This document shows positions 42,439 through 52,786 of a stretch of DNA of 64,000 nucleotides, in pieces. Below the pieces are notes generated by a model, which did not search any database, was not told the origin of the DNA, and was given only the letters and a program-made list of their open reading frames with translations. The DNA is taken from NCBI GenBank assembly GCA_964418885.1, contig CAYQNW010000005.1, positions 1 through 64,000 of the forward strand. The letters run 5' to 3'. The stretch is from BMS3ABIN03 sp964418885 (GTDB lineage Bacteria > Bacteroidota > Ignavibacteria > Ignavibacteriales > Ignavibacteriaceae). Every line of letters starts with the position of its first letter. The first letter of the stretch is position 1. The position numbers and the translations under genes were made by a program.

Positions 42439-43377
42439 TTAATCTCTCAGTTTTCTTCCTGTAAGATTTAGAAAAATGGTTTCCAGATTTGCTCTCTGAA
42501 TTTCAATATTACTTATTTCAAGTCCGGTTTCACCTAAACCGGATATAATTAATGGCATATCTTTATTGCTGTTCTTTGTGGAAAACGTAATGGAATTTTC
42601 ATTACTGCCCATTATATTATTATGAAATTTTTCTTCTACCTGATTTAACTTAACGTCAGAGAGATTTGAGAATGTAAAAATAATAGATTCATCGGCATTA
42701 TGAGAAAGTCTTAATTCATCTAAAGTTCCTTCCGCAATAATTTCACCATGATCGATTATTCCGATTCTGTCACAAAGTCTTTCAGCTTCCTCCATGTAAT
42801 GTGTAGTGTAGATGATCGTAATTCCTTTTTCATGCAGAATAGCAAGAACATCAAAAATTAAATTCCTGCTTTGCGGATCAATTCCTACTGTAGGTTCATC
42901 CATCAATAATATTTTTGGTGAATGTAATAGTGCTGCGGCAATATTTATTCTTCTCTTCATTCCGCCCGAATAACTTTTTATTTTATCATGTCCCCGATCT
43001 TTTAATCCAAGTAGGTTAAGAGTTTCGTCAATTCTTGTTTTGAGTTCATTGGTTGAAATATCATAAAGTCCGCCCCAGAACATAAGATTCTCATAAGCTG
43101 AAAATTCATTATAGAGTGCTATTTCCTGCGGAACTACCCCAATGGACTTTTTACATTTCACAGGATCTTTTTTGAGATTAAAATTATTTATAAATACGTT
43201 GCCCGTATCAGGTTCCAGTACAGTGCTGATGATATTTATAGTTGTGGTTTTGCCCGCACCGTTTGGTCCAAGAAGACCATAAAATTCTTTTTCTTTTATT
43301 TTCAAGCTAACATTTTTTAATGCCTGAACCGATCCAAAATTTTTGGAGAGATTTGAAATCTCAAGAATTGTGTCCAT
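42439..43377 (-). CDS. ABC transporter ATP-binding protein
   Basis: A 312-residue ATPase with Walker A GPNGAGKTTT, Q-loop IGVVPQEIALY, signature YSGGMKRRINIAAAL, Walker B ILLMDEPTVGID and the switch His in IIYTTHYMEEAERL. The extra C-terminal 85 residues are common in ABC-2 exporter ATPases of the drug/antibiotic type. It is the first of a two-gene minus-strand operon and is divergent from the sucrose genes across 259 bases. Confidence 0.92.
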   Translation of the reverse strand: MDTILEISNLSKNFGSVQALKNVSLKIKEKEFYGLLGPNGAGKTTTINIISTVLEPDTGNVFINNFNLKKDPVKCKKSIGVVPQEIALYNEFSAYENLMFWGGLYDISTNELKTRIDETLNLLGLKDRGHDKIKSYSGGMKRRINIAAALLHSPKILLMDEPTVGIDPQSRNLIFDVLAILHEKGITIIYTTHYMEEAERLCDRIGIIDHGEIIAEGTLDELRLSHNADESIIFTFSNLSDVKLNQVEEKFHNNIMGSNENSITFSTKNSNKDMPLIISGLGETGLEISNIEIQRANLETIFLNLTGRKLRD

Positions 43378-43636
43378 CGATATAAATTATTTTTTAGAAA
43401 TGAATAATCAGCAAAATAATAAAGATTAAAATAGGGAATTATTTTTTTTTGATCATATATTATAAAAGGGAAATTCCATTCAGCAATTGTGCAGCTAAAA
43501 AAAGATTTGATTTTTCTAACAATTAATTTTGATAATAATCACTTAAATTCTTATAAAAAGTTAATTGAATGCTGAATTGCTTGCTATTGCTGGAAATAAT
43601 TTTTAATCTGTAAAAATAATATTAGAATTTTTTACC

Positions 43637-44533
43637 GTGAAAAAAATAACCTCTGTTGGCGAAATTTTATTCGACGTTTATGAGGAAAACAGAACTATGG
43701 GGGGCGCTCCGTTCAATTTTATTTACCATATTCTAAAATTAACAGGACAGGGAAATTTTATAAGCAGGATCGGCAATGATGAATTAGGCGGGGAAATCAG
43801 GCAATTTTTTAGCAAAAAAAATATTTCAGATAAATATCTACAAATTGATGAAACACATAAAACAGGTGTAGCCCGGGCAAAACTTGATGAGAGAAAAGTG
43901 CCAACATTTACGATAGAAGAGGAACGAGCATATGACTTTATTGAAACGACTGACAACCTGATCAATCTGGTAAAAAATGATACGGATTGCTTGTATTTTG
44001 GTTCGCTTGCCCAGAGAAATGAGGTCTCAAAAGGGACGATTCGCAAGTTGTTTAATCTGGCTTCGATAAAATTCTGTGATTTGAACCTGCGCCAAAATTT
44101 CTATTCCAAAGATGTAATAGAACAATCTTTATACGCCGCTAACATTGTAAAACTCAATTCAGATGAACTTCAAATTGTAAACAAATTTTTTAATAAAAAT
44201 AATTTCAGCCAAATCGATTCTATAGAATCTTTAATAAATAGGTTTTCCATCAACCTTGTTTGTGTAACAGACGGCGAGAATGGAGCCACAATTGTAAACA
44301 ATAATTATGAGAGCGACACCTGTAAAATAAAAAATGAAATTGTTGTGGATACAGTTGGTGCAGGCGATGCTTACGCTACAATCCTATGCATTGGTTATAT
44401 GAACAAATTAGATTTCAGAAAAATAAATAAATTGGCAAATGAGTTTGCCGGAGAAATTGTTAAAGTAGAAGGCGCGTTACCTGAAAACGATCAGGTTTAT
44501 GATAAATTTAGAGATTATTTAAAAAATGAATAA
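43637..44533 (+). CDS. PfkB-family sugar kinase, probable fructokinase
   Basis: A 298-residue PfkB/ribokinase-fold kinase starting at GTG. The substrate-binding N-terminal motif TMGGAPFNFIYHILKL and the C-terminal anion-hole/catalytic motif VDTVGAGDAYATIL (catalytic Asp in GAGD) are both present. The GGAPxN form is typical of bacterial fructokinases. The next two genes, with 8-base overlap and 10-base spacing, make and split sucrose, so phosphorylation of fructose released by sucrose synthase is the logical role. Kinase specificity is inferred from this context. Confidence 0.88.
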   Translation: MKKITSVGEILFDVYEENRTMGGAPFNFIYHILKLTGQGNFISRIGNDELGGEIRQFFSKKNISDKYLQIDETHKTGVARAKLDERKVPTFTIEEERAYDFIETTDNLINLVKNDTDCLYFGSLAQRNEVSKGTIRKLFNLASIKFCDLNLRQNFYSKDVIEQSLYAANIVKLNSDELQIVNKFFNKNNFSQIDSIESLINRFSINLVCVTDGENGATIVNNNYESDTCKIKNEIVVDTVGAGDAYATILCIGYMNKLDFRKINKLANEFAGEIVKVEGALPENDQVYDKFRDYLKNE

Positions 44534-46685
44534 TAATAATTTATACATACAATTATATAGTATTCATGGACTATTCCGCGGCAGCAATCTTGAGATAGGG
44601 AGGGATGCTGATACCGGTGGACAAACTAAATATGTTTTTCAGCTTGCTTCAACTCTAAGCAAGCATCCGGCAGTTGAAAAGGTTGAATTAGTAACGAGAT
44701 TAATAAGAGATCGCAAGTTATCTTCCGACTATTCTGTGCCGGTTGAAAAGATAAACGATAAATTTGATATAATCAGGATTGGTTGCGGTGGTGGAAGATA
44801 CATTCGTAAAGAACTTCTGTGGCCCCACCTGGAAGAGTTTATTGATAAAAGTATAAAGTATCTTAAATCAAAAAGCAGACTGCCCGATTTCGTTCACAGT
44901 CATTATCCCGATGCCGGCTATGTATGCAGTGAACTTAGCGGATTCTTTGGTATCCCTTTAATTCATACAGCGCATTCATTTGGAAAGTCCAAATTAAAAA
45001 AATTACTGGCAAGTGGTTACACTCATGAAGAAATAGATAAAAAATATAAAATAGATCATCGGATTGAGGTGGAAGAAAGTACTGCTTACGCAGCAGACTT
45101 AATTATAACAAGTACAAAGTTTGAAAAGAAAGAAGAATACTGTGATTATCCGAATGTATCGGAATCAAAAATTAAAGTTTTCCCGCCTGGCATAGACCTG
45201 GATAAATTTATCCCTTACACTTCAAAAAAAGCCAGGAGTGAAGAAATGAACGAGATCATCCGAAAAATTGGAGCAGAGCTCCTGAATTTTTTTGTACAGA
45301 TGGATAAACCGCTTATTCTTTCATTATGTCGTCCCGACCGGAAAAAAAATATAACAGGTTTGATCAAAGCATTCGGAGAAAGTAAGGAACTTCAGAAAAA
45401 AGCAAATCTGGCAATTTATGCCGGCATCCGTGAAGATATCCAATCGATGGATGATAACGAACGTGAAGTCCTTACGGAAATTCTTCTGTTAATGGATAAA
45501 TATAATCTATATGGAAAAATGGCTATACCAAAAAGACACGACACAGAAGAAGAAGTCCCTGAACTTTACAGAATTGCAGCTGAACTGAACGGTGTATTCA
45601 CAAATGTGGCTATATCAGAAACATTCGGATTAACACTAATTGAAGCTGCTGCAAGCGGTGTACCGGTAGTTGCAACAAATCACGGTGGTCCCGAAGATAT
45701 AATTGCAAACTGTAAGAATGGAATTTTAGTAGATGTTTCCGATACTAAAAACATCAGTGGAGCCATCGATAACATTTTGAGCGATAAAGACCTTTGGAAA
45801 CAATATTCTGAAAATGGTATTATTAATGTTAGGAAGTACTATACGTGGCAGGCTCACACAGAAAAATATCTTGAAGAAATCGATTCTTTGCTTGATAAGC
45901 AACCTGCAGAAAAGTTAAACACATTTGCTGAAACCGGCAGAAAATTATTTAATATGGAAAAGATGATTGTGTCGGATATAGATTATACATTAATCGGGAA
46001 TGACGATTTATTGAGTGACTTTATAAACATACTTAATACCTTACCAAACCACATAGGTTTCGCTGTAGCTACCGGCAGATCTGTAGATTCTGCAATAGAA
46101 GTACTTAATGAAAACAATGTGCCGCTTCCCGAAGTAATCATTTCATCTGTAGGTTCCGAAATTTATTATAACTATAAAGGCAAGCAAATCTATTCGAAAG
46201 GATGGGATGCACATATTACAAACCAGTGGAAAAGAGATAGAATTGTTGAACTTCTATCAGGGTTTGATTTTTTACAGCTTCAGGAGGAACATTCCCAACG
46301 CAAATTTAAAATAAGTTACTATACATCCGATAATCCCGATTACATTACTGAAATTAAAAATCTTCTGATGGAGAATAAAATAAAAGCTAATATAATCTTT
46401 AGTCACGGACAGTATCTCGACATACTTCCGTACAGAGCATCGAAGGGAAAAGCAATAAGATATCTTGCATACAGGTGGAATTTATCTTATGAAAATATTC
46501 TGGTTGCCGGAGATTCGGGCAATGACCGGGAAATGCTTAAAGGTGAATTGTTAGGGGTTGTAGTGGCAAATCATAGCCCGGAACTTGAAAACCTTAAAGG
46601 ACAGAAAAAAATATATTTTTCTTCTCAGGAATTTGCAGGAGGATTAATCGACGGAATACAACACTATAATTTTCTAAGCAACTGA
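44526..46685 (+). CDS. Sucrose-phosphate synthase fused to sucrose-6-phosphate phosphatase
   Basis: A 719-residue two-domain enzyme. The N-terminal GT4 glycosyltransferase (about 1-465) has the SPS/SuSy substrate signature GRDADTGGQTKYVFQL and the retaining-GT4 E-x7-E motif ETFGLTLIEAAASG. The C-terminal HAD domain (about 475-719) has the phosphatase motifs SDIDYTLIG and GDSGNDREML, close to sucrose-phosphate phosphatase. Together they would turn nucleotide-glucose and fructose-6-phosphate into sucrose. The gene overlaps the kinase gene by 8 bases and is followed after 10 bases by sucrose synthase. Confidence 0.93.
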   Translation: MNNNNLYIQLYSIHGLFRGSNLEIGRDADTGGQTKYVFQLASTLSKHPAVEKVELVTRLIRDRKLSSDYSVPVEKINDKFDIIRIGCGGGRYIRKELLWPHLEEFIDKSIKYLKSKSRLPDFVHSHYPDAGYVCSELSGFFGIPLIHTAHSFGKSKLKKLLASGYTHEEIDKKYKIDHRIEVEESTAYAADLIITSTKFEKKEEYCDYPNVSESKIKVFPPGIDLDKFIPYTSKKARSEEMNEIIRKIGAELLNFFVQMDKPLILSLCRPDRKKNITGLIKAFGESKELQKKANLAIYAGIREDIQSMDDNEREVLTEILLLMDKYNLYGKMAIPKRHDTEEEVPELYRIAAELNGVFTNVAISETFGLTLIEAAASGVPVVATNHGGPEDIIANCKNGILVDVSDTKNISGAIDNILSDKDLWKQYSENGIINVRKYYTWQAHTEKYLEEIDSLLDKQPAEKLNTFAETGRKLFNMEKMIVSDIDYTLIGNDDLLSDFINILNTLPNHIGFAVATGRSVDSAIEVLNENNVPLPEVIISSVGSEIYYNYKGKQIYSKGWDAHITNQWKRDRIVELLSGFDFLQLQEEHSQRKFKISYYTSDNPDYITEIKNLLMENKIKANIIFSHGQYLDILPYRASKGKAIRYLAYRWNLSYENILVAGDSGNDREMLKGELLGVVVANHSPELENLKGQKKIYFSSQEFAGGLIDGIQHYNFLSN

Positions 46686-46695
46686 AAGGGAAAAA

Positions 46696-49092
46696 ATGGC
46701 TTCCGGAAAAATCATTCCGCTAATTGAAGATAATAAAAATGATTTTTTTAACTTTCTTAATAAAATAGTATCTGATGAAAATAAACTTCATTTAAAAGGG
46801 GATCTTTTCCAATTATTAAATACATTCAAAGCGAAGGATCATAGCTCTAATTATAAGGCAATAGAAACAATTATTGAGCACATGACTGAATCTGTTTCTA
46901 TTGAGTCAAGTGTTTACTTTGAGATCAGGGAAGTTATAGGGCGATCAGATTATTATATTTTTAACCTTGAAGAGGTTTACTACGAAAGAATTACAGCTAC
47001 CGAATACCTAAAAGCAAAGGAAAAAGTTCCCGATCCAAATTATAATAATGATTTACTGACTCTGAACTTTAAAACGTTTTATAAAAAATTCCCCAGTGTA
47101 AAAGATTACAGAAGTGTTGGAAAAGGATTCGAGTATTTAAATAAGTATCTCTCCAGCAGAATGTTCAACGAGCCGGAAAATCTTCGCCGGGCATTGTTCG
47201 AATTTCTCTTTATGCATAAATATAAATCCCAGCAATTAATTGTTAATGATCGTGTTAAAAATCCGGATGATTTAGTAAGCAGTATAGAAAGAGCACTGGA
47301 TTTTCTACGCAAACGAGATAAGAACGAACCTTACAGTAAATTTAAGAACAAGTTACAGGAATTTGGTTTTGAACCCGGACTCGGAAACAACGTTTCAAGA
47401 ATAATTGAGAGTCTCGATCAGCTTTATACTTTATTAGAATCACCCGATCATGAAGCTCTTCGCGGATTTATTTCCAGGATACCTATGATATTTAATATCG
47501 TAGCTGTCTCTGTTCACGGTTACTTTGGTCAGCAAGGAGTGCTTGGTAAGCCTGACACAGGTGGGCAGGTCGTTTATGTGCTTGATCAGGTAAAAGCATT
47601 AGAAAACGAGCTTATAAAATCATTAAGACAATCCGGTGTTAATGCCAGACCAAAGATTTTAGTACTAACACGATTGATTCCAAATGCGGATGGAACAACC
47701 TGTAACAAACGACTTGAGAAAATTTTTGATACTAAAAATTCTTACATACTTAGAGTTCCCTTCAGGGATGATAATAAAAATGTTACGGATAACTGGATTT
47801 CCAGATTTGAAATCTGGCCATACTTAGAAGATTTTGCCGAAGACGCTTATACTGAGCTCTTAGCCGAATTCGGCGCAAGACCTGACTTTATCATGGGAAA
47901 CTACTCAGATGGAAACATGGTTGCTTCACTCCTGACTAAAAAATTCGGTGTTACACAATGCAATATTGCACACGCTTTTGAAAAGTGTAAATATCTTTAC
48001 AGCGATCTTTACTGGAACAGGATGGAAGATGAGTATCATTTCTCAGTTCAGTTTACGGCTGACTTACTTGCTATGAATTCTGCTCATTTTCTACTTACGT
48101 CATCTTACCAGGAAATTGCCGGAACAACAGATAGCATAGGGCAATATGAATCTTACTTGAATTTTACAATGCCGGGATTATATCGCGTTAATGGTGGCAT
48201 TAATCTATTTCATCCGAAATTTAATATTGTTCCACCCGGTGTTAATACTAAAATCTTTTTCCCTTATAAAAATGAAGAACACAGGTTAAAGGACATAGGA
48301 AAGGAACTGGAAAAACTATTATTTGGTAACTCCGAAGATCCTGAAGTCGTCGGACAGTTAACGGATGGATCACGAATGCCTCTTTTTAGTATGGCTCGTC
48401 TGGATAGTAATAAAAATCTCACCGCTCTTGTTAAATGGTTTGGTGAAAGTGAGAGAATGCAGGAACTTGGAAACCTTATAATTGTTGCAGGAAAAGTTGA
48501 TGCTAATCAAAGTTCCGACATTGAAGAGAAAGAACAAATACATCTTATGCATCATTTAATTGAGAAGTATAATCTTCATGATAAAATAAGATGGATAGGA
48601 AAATTATTCAGAAAAGATCAGACAGGGGAAGTTTACAGAATAATGGCAGATCGAAGAGGCATATTCATACAACCGGGCTTGTTCGAAGGTTTTGGACTTA
48701 CAATTCTTGAAGCAATGCGTTCAGGGCTTCCGGTATTCTCAACTTTATATGGTGGTCCCAGAGAAATTATTCAGGATGAGATATCCGGTTTTCACATCGA
48801 TCCAATTAATGAAAAAGCAAGTGCAAAGAAAATTCTTTCTTTCATGGAAAGATGTCAGAAAGAACCGGAATACTGGGATAAAATTTCTACGAAGGCAATC
48901 GAGCGTGTCGATTCTACTTTTAATTGGGAATTGCACGCTGAAAAGCTTCTTTCTTTATCGAAAATTTATGGCTTCTGGAAATACACAACCAACATTGAGA
49001 TGAAAGAAATGAACGCATACCTCGATGTATTATTCCACCTTTTATTCAAACCAAGAGCGAACCAAATACGTGAACTTCACAGAATGAGGTAG
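46696..49092 (+). CDS. Sucrose synthase
   Basis: A 798-residue enzyme of normal length for the family that reversibly splits sucrose with UDP or ADP to nucleotide-glucose and fructose. The N-terminal regulatory half (1-260) is followed by the GT4 core with LGKPDTGGQVVYVLDQVKAL, the sucrose-binding YSDGNMVASLL and AHAFEKCKY segments and the E-x7-E motif FEGFGLTILEAMRSG. Start ATG 46696 has a GGGAAA site upstream. It is last in the three-gene sucrose set. Bacterial enzymes usually prefer ADP; this cannot be read from sequence alone. Confidence 0.94.
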   Translation: MASGKIIPLIEDNKNDFFNFLNKIVSDENKLHLKGDLFQLLNTFKAKDHSSNYKAIETIIEHMTESVSIESSVYFEIREVIGRSDYYIFNLEEVYYERITATEYLKAKEKVPDPNYNNDLLTLNFKTFYKKFPSVKDYRSVGKGFEYLNKYLSSRMFNEPENLRRALFEFLFMHKYKSQQLIVNDRVKNPDDLVSSIERALDFLRKRDKNEPYSKFKNKLQEFGFEPGLGNNVSRIIESLDQLYTLLESPDHEALRGFISRIPMIFNIVAVSVHGYFGQQGVLGKPDTGGQVVYVLDQVKALENELIKSLRQSGVNARPKILVLTRLIPNADGTTCNKRLEKIFDTKNSYILRVPFRDDNKNVTDNWISRFEIWPYLEDFAEDAYTELLAEFGARPDFIMGNYSDGNMVASLLTKKFGVTQCNIAHAFEKCKYLYSDLYWNRMEDEYHFSVQFTADLLAMNSAHFLLTSSYQEIAGTTDSIGQYESYLNFTMPGLYRVNGGINLFHPKFNIVPPGVNTKIFFPYKNEEHRLKDIGKELEKLLFGNSEDPEVVGQLTDGSRMPLFSMARLDSNKNLTALVKWFGESERMQELGNLIIVAGKVDANQSSDIEEKEQIHLMHHLIEKYNLHDKIRWIGKLFRKDQTGEVYRIMADRRGIFIQPGLFEGFGLTILEAMRSGLPVFSTLYGGPREIIQDEISGFHIDPINEKASAKKILSFMERCQKEPEYWDKISTKAIERVDSTFNWELHAEKLLSLSKIYGFWKYTTNIEMKEMNAYLDVLFHLLFKPRANQIRELHRMR

Positions 49093-49195
49093 AAGATATT
49101 TAAATTAGTTATTAAATTTTTCACAGGATAAATAAATTCTATGTATGAATTTTCAGCAGGTTAAAAGGATTATTTATAAAACGAAGTAAATAGTA

Positions 49196-49546
49196 TCATT
49201 TAGTTAGTTTAAAACTTTTTACGGCATCCTCCCTTGTTTTATACATATCGAATAATTCGTGGGTTTTAGTAACATCAAATATATCTTCATTCGGGTTGGA
49301 TGGTTCAACTATTTTCATCTTACCGCCTTTTTCATTTAGCTTTTGTAATGTCATCATAATAGCACCCAGAAATGTTGAATCGATATGCTCGCACTTGCTC
49401 AGATCTACTACCATCTTCAAATGATTTTGATTAATTTCCTCATCAATAAGTGTTCTGAATTTTTTTGTTTCAAGCAATGTAGAATGGGTAAGTTCGACTG
49501 CTAAAACAACTAAATCATCAATATTTACTTTTTCAACACCTTCCAA
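49196..49546 (-). CDS. STAS-domain anti-sigma factor antagonist-like protein
   Basis: A 116-residue single STAS domain of the SpoIIAA/RsbV type. The phosphorylatable region reads CEHIDSTFLGAIMM, with Ser/Thr at the conserved DS(S/T)FLG position, preceded by MVVDLSKC and followed by EKGGKMKIVEPS. Such proteins switch anti-sigma kinases on and off by partner exchange. No kinase (RsbW) or phosphatase is beside it here; it stands alone on the minus strand between the sucrose genes and the secreted ASST genes. Confidence 0.85.
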   Translation of the reverse strand: MEGVEKVNIDDLVVLAVELTHSTLLETKKFRTLIDEEINQNHLKMVVDLSKCEHIDSTFLGAIMMTLQKLNEKGGKMKIVEPSNPNEDIFDVTKTHELFDMYKTREDAVKSFKLTK

Positions 49547-49837
49547 ACAAAATCCCGAATAGAATAAAATAATTTACATAAACTTAACTCGCTGGAATTA
49601 TAATAGCAACTATCGAAATAAATATATTTATAAGTGCAATTCAGAATATTGGTATCCCGATGCTTACATAGTAATGTATCGGTTTAAATTGTTGCCTTGT
49701 ATAATCATCACATAGTTACTAAATTTTAATGTTAGAGTTTTTACATTCCTATCATTTGGAGAGTATTAACCATCAAATAATTACAAAACCTTAATTGAGC
49801 GTAAAGCTTTAAATAATTATAACGGGAGTAAAATTAT

Positions 49838-52726
49838 ATGAAAAGAATTGCTACATTCACAGCTTTAATTGTAGTTTTATTACTTATTACATCTCTTTAT
49901 TCGCAGGAATCATCCCGCTTTCAATACAGATCCCCCCTCCCAAATTCAAAACTGTTATCGAGGGAAACCAATATTATTTTTTCCGGTTCAGACTTTATTA
50001 ATAAATCCAGTCTGACAGATAATAATCTAATCAAGGTTGTTGGTTCCAGGAGCGGCATACACAATGGCGAATTGATTCTTAGCGATGATAATAAAACTGT
50101 TGTATTCAATCCTGATAAACCTTTCGCAGCAGGAGAAATAGTAACCGTAACATTAAAATCAGGTATTAAAACACTAAGTGGTAAAGGAATAGAACCGGAA
50201 TCGTATAGTTTTAGCATTACACCACTTGAAGAACCTATTAAACTCGATCCGGTAAAAAGGCTTGGGACTGGAATTTCTTTAGAAGATTTAAAATCCTCCA
50301 AATCGGGAATCAACAAATCGTTACTTGATACTGTTCCATCAGATTTTCCCGTAGTAACAGTAGGAACATCCGATAATCCTTCGCCAGGAAATATCTTTTT
50401 AACAAATTTCGGTGGGAGTGATACAATAGGTTTTTACATTTCGATGGTGGATAATAACGGTAATCTGGTTAAATATAAAAAAATTGAACCGAATCCAGCA
50501 TTCGATTTTACAGTTCAACCTAACGGATTACTAAGTTATGCTGATGTTAAGGAATTCTTCGGCGGACACGGTTCCGGACAGTTTAAAATACTTGATACTT
50601 CGTTTGCAGTTGTAGATTCATTTCAGTGCGGTAACGGTTACGATGCTGAATTGCATGGATTTCAACTATTACCAAATGGTCATGGATTATTATTTGCGTA
50701 CGACCCACAGCCGTATGACTTGAGCAAAGTTGTTCCCGGAGGTAATCCGAATGCAATTGTAACTGGTGGAATTATTCAGGAGATCGATGCAAATAAAAAT
50801 GTTGTTTTTCAATGGAGAACCTGGGATTATATACCCATAACAGACAGCTATGCCGACCTGACCCGTAACGCTATTGATTATGCACATATTAATGCAATTG
50901 AAGGGGATAACGACGGCAATATTTTGTTTATTGGAAGAACAATATCGGCAGTAATAAAGATAAATCGTTCTACAGGTGAAATTATGTGGCACCTTGGTGG
51001 TAAACAAAATGAATTCAAATTTATTAATGAACATCCAGAAAACGCACCTGAATATTTTGTAGGACCCCACGATATCAGACGCATAGCAAATGGTGATATT
51101 ACTCTTTTTGATAACGGAGACAGGCACAACCCGCCATACTCACGCGCTGTAGAATATAAACTAAATGAAGACAGCCTGACTGCAACACTTATTTGGGAAT
51201 TCAGACACAATCCTGACATATATACTTTTGCAATGGGTTCAGTACAGAGATTACCGAATGGAAGCACTTTTATCGGTTGGGGAAGTGCGAGCGCAGGTGG
51301 TGGTCCCGTTTGTACAGAAGTACGTCCTGATAATACAATTGCACTGGAACTTTTCTACCCGTCAGGAGTTATGTCTTACAGAGCTTTTAAATTTCCCTGG
51401 GCAAGCGGTTTGCCATCGGCATCTGTTATGACCAATGAAATTTTAGAAGGTAATACATATACGTTTAATGATTCTAATGATACAACCGGTACAACTATTA
51501 CTTTTAACTATCTCGAGACTATTCTATATAATTCTGTTAGAGTTAACCGGTATGGATATGCACCGGTTAGTCCATTATTTAATGACCGCGCCCCCTTAGT
51601 ATATCCAGCAAAAGTTACGGTAGAACCATTCGGGATTGATTCAATAAATGTTGATGTTTCGTTTAATGTAGATCAGATACCGCAGATTATGGACCCTGCA
51701 AATGCCATTGTTTATTTCAGATCGACAATCGGTTCAGGGATTTTCAAACCATTATCGACAGCATATTTACCCGGAACAAATGAACTTAAGGTATACGGAG
51801 TTGGTGAAACTAATAAAGTAGGTGAGTTTATTTTTGCCTATCCGGATGTACCGGTTGTACCAACTATTCCCGGGCTTGTTTCTCCTTTAAACGATCAGCT
51901 AGTTAACCAGGATTCCCCTGCTAACTTAGAATGGTCTCCAACAGGTTTTGCAGATAAGTTTTATTTACAGGTTTCTACAGATCAAAACTTTACAAGCACC
52001 GTTATCGATGATTCAAACTTAACAACGCTTACTTATACGTTAAATTCTTTACAGCAAGAACAGGATTACTTCTGGCATGTAAAATCTAAAAATCTTGCAG
52101 GCTGGGGAGATTGGTCTGATACCTGGCAATTCAAATCAACTTCAGCATTTATAGACTTGACATTTCCGAACGGTGGAGAAACATGGGATACAGACACTTC
52201 CCTGGTTATTTACTGGGATCTTAACGTGCAGGATAGTGTGAGTATAGATCTTTACAAAAATGATGTTTTCTCCAGAACTATTGTTGACAGCTTTTATTCT
52301 GCAACAGGTGGATACAGATGGGTTTTATCAGACAGTATATATTCGGATACCGACTATAAAATAAAAATATCTTCCATTGACGGTTCATTGGAAGATATGA
52401 GTGAGAACAATTTCACAATTATTTATAATCCCACGGATGTAAAACGAACCAATGAATTAGTAACAGACTTCAGACTGGAACAAAATTATCCGAATCCATT
52501 CAACCCGGTTACAAATATCCAATTTAACATTCCAAATCGTGAATTTGTTTCTTTAAAAATTTATGATGTTCTGGGTAATGAAATCACCACCTTGATAAAT
52601 GAAGAAAAGCTGGCTGGCGGATATAATGTGCAATTTGATGCAAGTAATCTGCCAAGTGGAGTATATTTTTATACTCTGGCAGCAGGTTCGTTTAACCAGA
52701 CGAGAAAGATGCTGCTGTTGAAATAA
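49838..52726 (+). CDS. Secreted arylsulfotransferase-fold protein with Ig-like, FN3 and T9SS sorting domains
   Basis: A 962-residue exported protein: signal peptide (ATFTALIVVLLLITSLYSQ), an SbsA-type Ig-like domain (about 28-130), an arylsulfotransferase (ASST) beta-propeller (about 165-525) with DYAHINAIEGDNDGNILFIG, GEIMWHLGGKQNEF and VGPHDIRRIANGDITLFDNG, an FN3 domain (about 680-770), a PNGGETW-type beta domain (770-860), and a T9SS type A sorting domain (QNYPNPFNPVT, then SGVYFYTLAAG, end). Two His conserved among ASST proteins are visible. Real sulfotransferase activity is uncertain. It is the largest of four related genes in a row on the plus strand. Confidence 0.9.
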   Translation: MKRIATFTALIVVLLLITSLYSQESSRFQYRSPLPNSKLLSRETNIIFSGSDFINKSSLTDNNLIKVVGSRSGIHNGELILSDDNKTVVFNPDKPFAAGEIVTVTLKSGIKTLSGKGIEPESYSFSITPLEEPIKLDPVKRLGTGISLEDLKSSKSGINKSLLDTVPSDFPVVTVGTSDNPSPGNIFLTNFGGSDTIGFYISMVDNNGNLVKYKKIEPNPAFDFTVQPNGLLSYADVKEFFGGHGSGQFKILDTSFAVVDSFQCGNGYDAELHGFQLLPNGHGLLFAYDPQPYDLSKVVPGGNPNAIVTGGIIQEIDANKNVVFQWRTWDYIPITDSYADLTRNAIDYAHINAIEGDNDGNILFIGRTISAVIKINRSTGEIMWHLGGKQNEFKFINEHPENAPEYFVGPHDIRRIANGDITLFDNGDRHNPPYSRAVEYKLNEDSLTATLIWEFRHNPDIYTFAMGSVQRLPNGSTFIGWGSASAGGGPVCTEVRPDNTIALELFYPSGVMSYRAFKFPWASGLPSASVMTNEILEGNTYTFNDSNDTTGTTITFNYLETILYNSVRVNRYGYAPVSPLFNDRAPLVYPAKVTVEPFGIDSINVDVSFNVDQIPQIMDPANAIVYFRSTIGSGIFKPLSTAYLPGTNELKVYGVGETNKVGEFIFAYPDVPVVPTIPGLVSPLNDQLVNQDSPANLEWSPTGFADKFYLQVSTDQNFTSTVIDDSNLTTLTYTLNSLQQEQDYFWHVKSKNLAGWGDWSDTWQFKSTSAFIDLTFPNGGETWDTDTSLVIYWDLNVQDSVSIDLYKNDVFSRTIVDSFYSATGGYRWVLSDSIYSDTDYKIKISSIDGSLEDMSENNFTIIYNPTDVKRTNELVTDFRLEQNYPNPFNPVTNIQFNIPNREFVSLKIYDVLGNEITTLINEEKLAGGYNVQFDASNLPSGVYFYTLAAGSFNQTRKMLLLK

Positions 52727-52786
52727 CGTCAAATTAAAAAAAGTATTAATAATTTTTTGGTGATCTTTTAATTGATATTAGATTGA

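Noticed and set aside
49593..49608. Possible sigma-54 site upstream of the first ASST gene
   Set aside because: GG and GC spacing fits, but the CAC part is missing and it is about 230 bases from the start codon.
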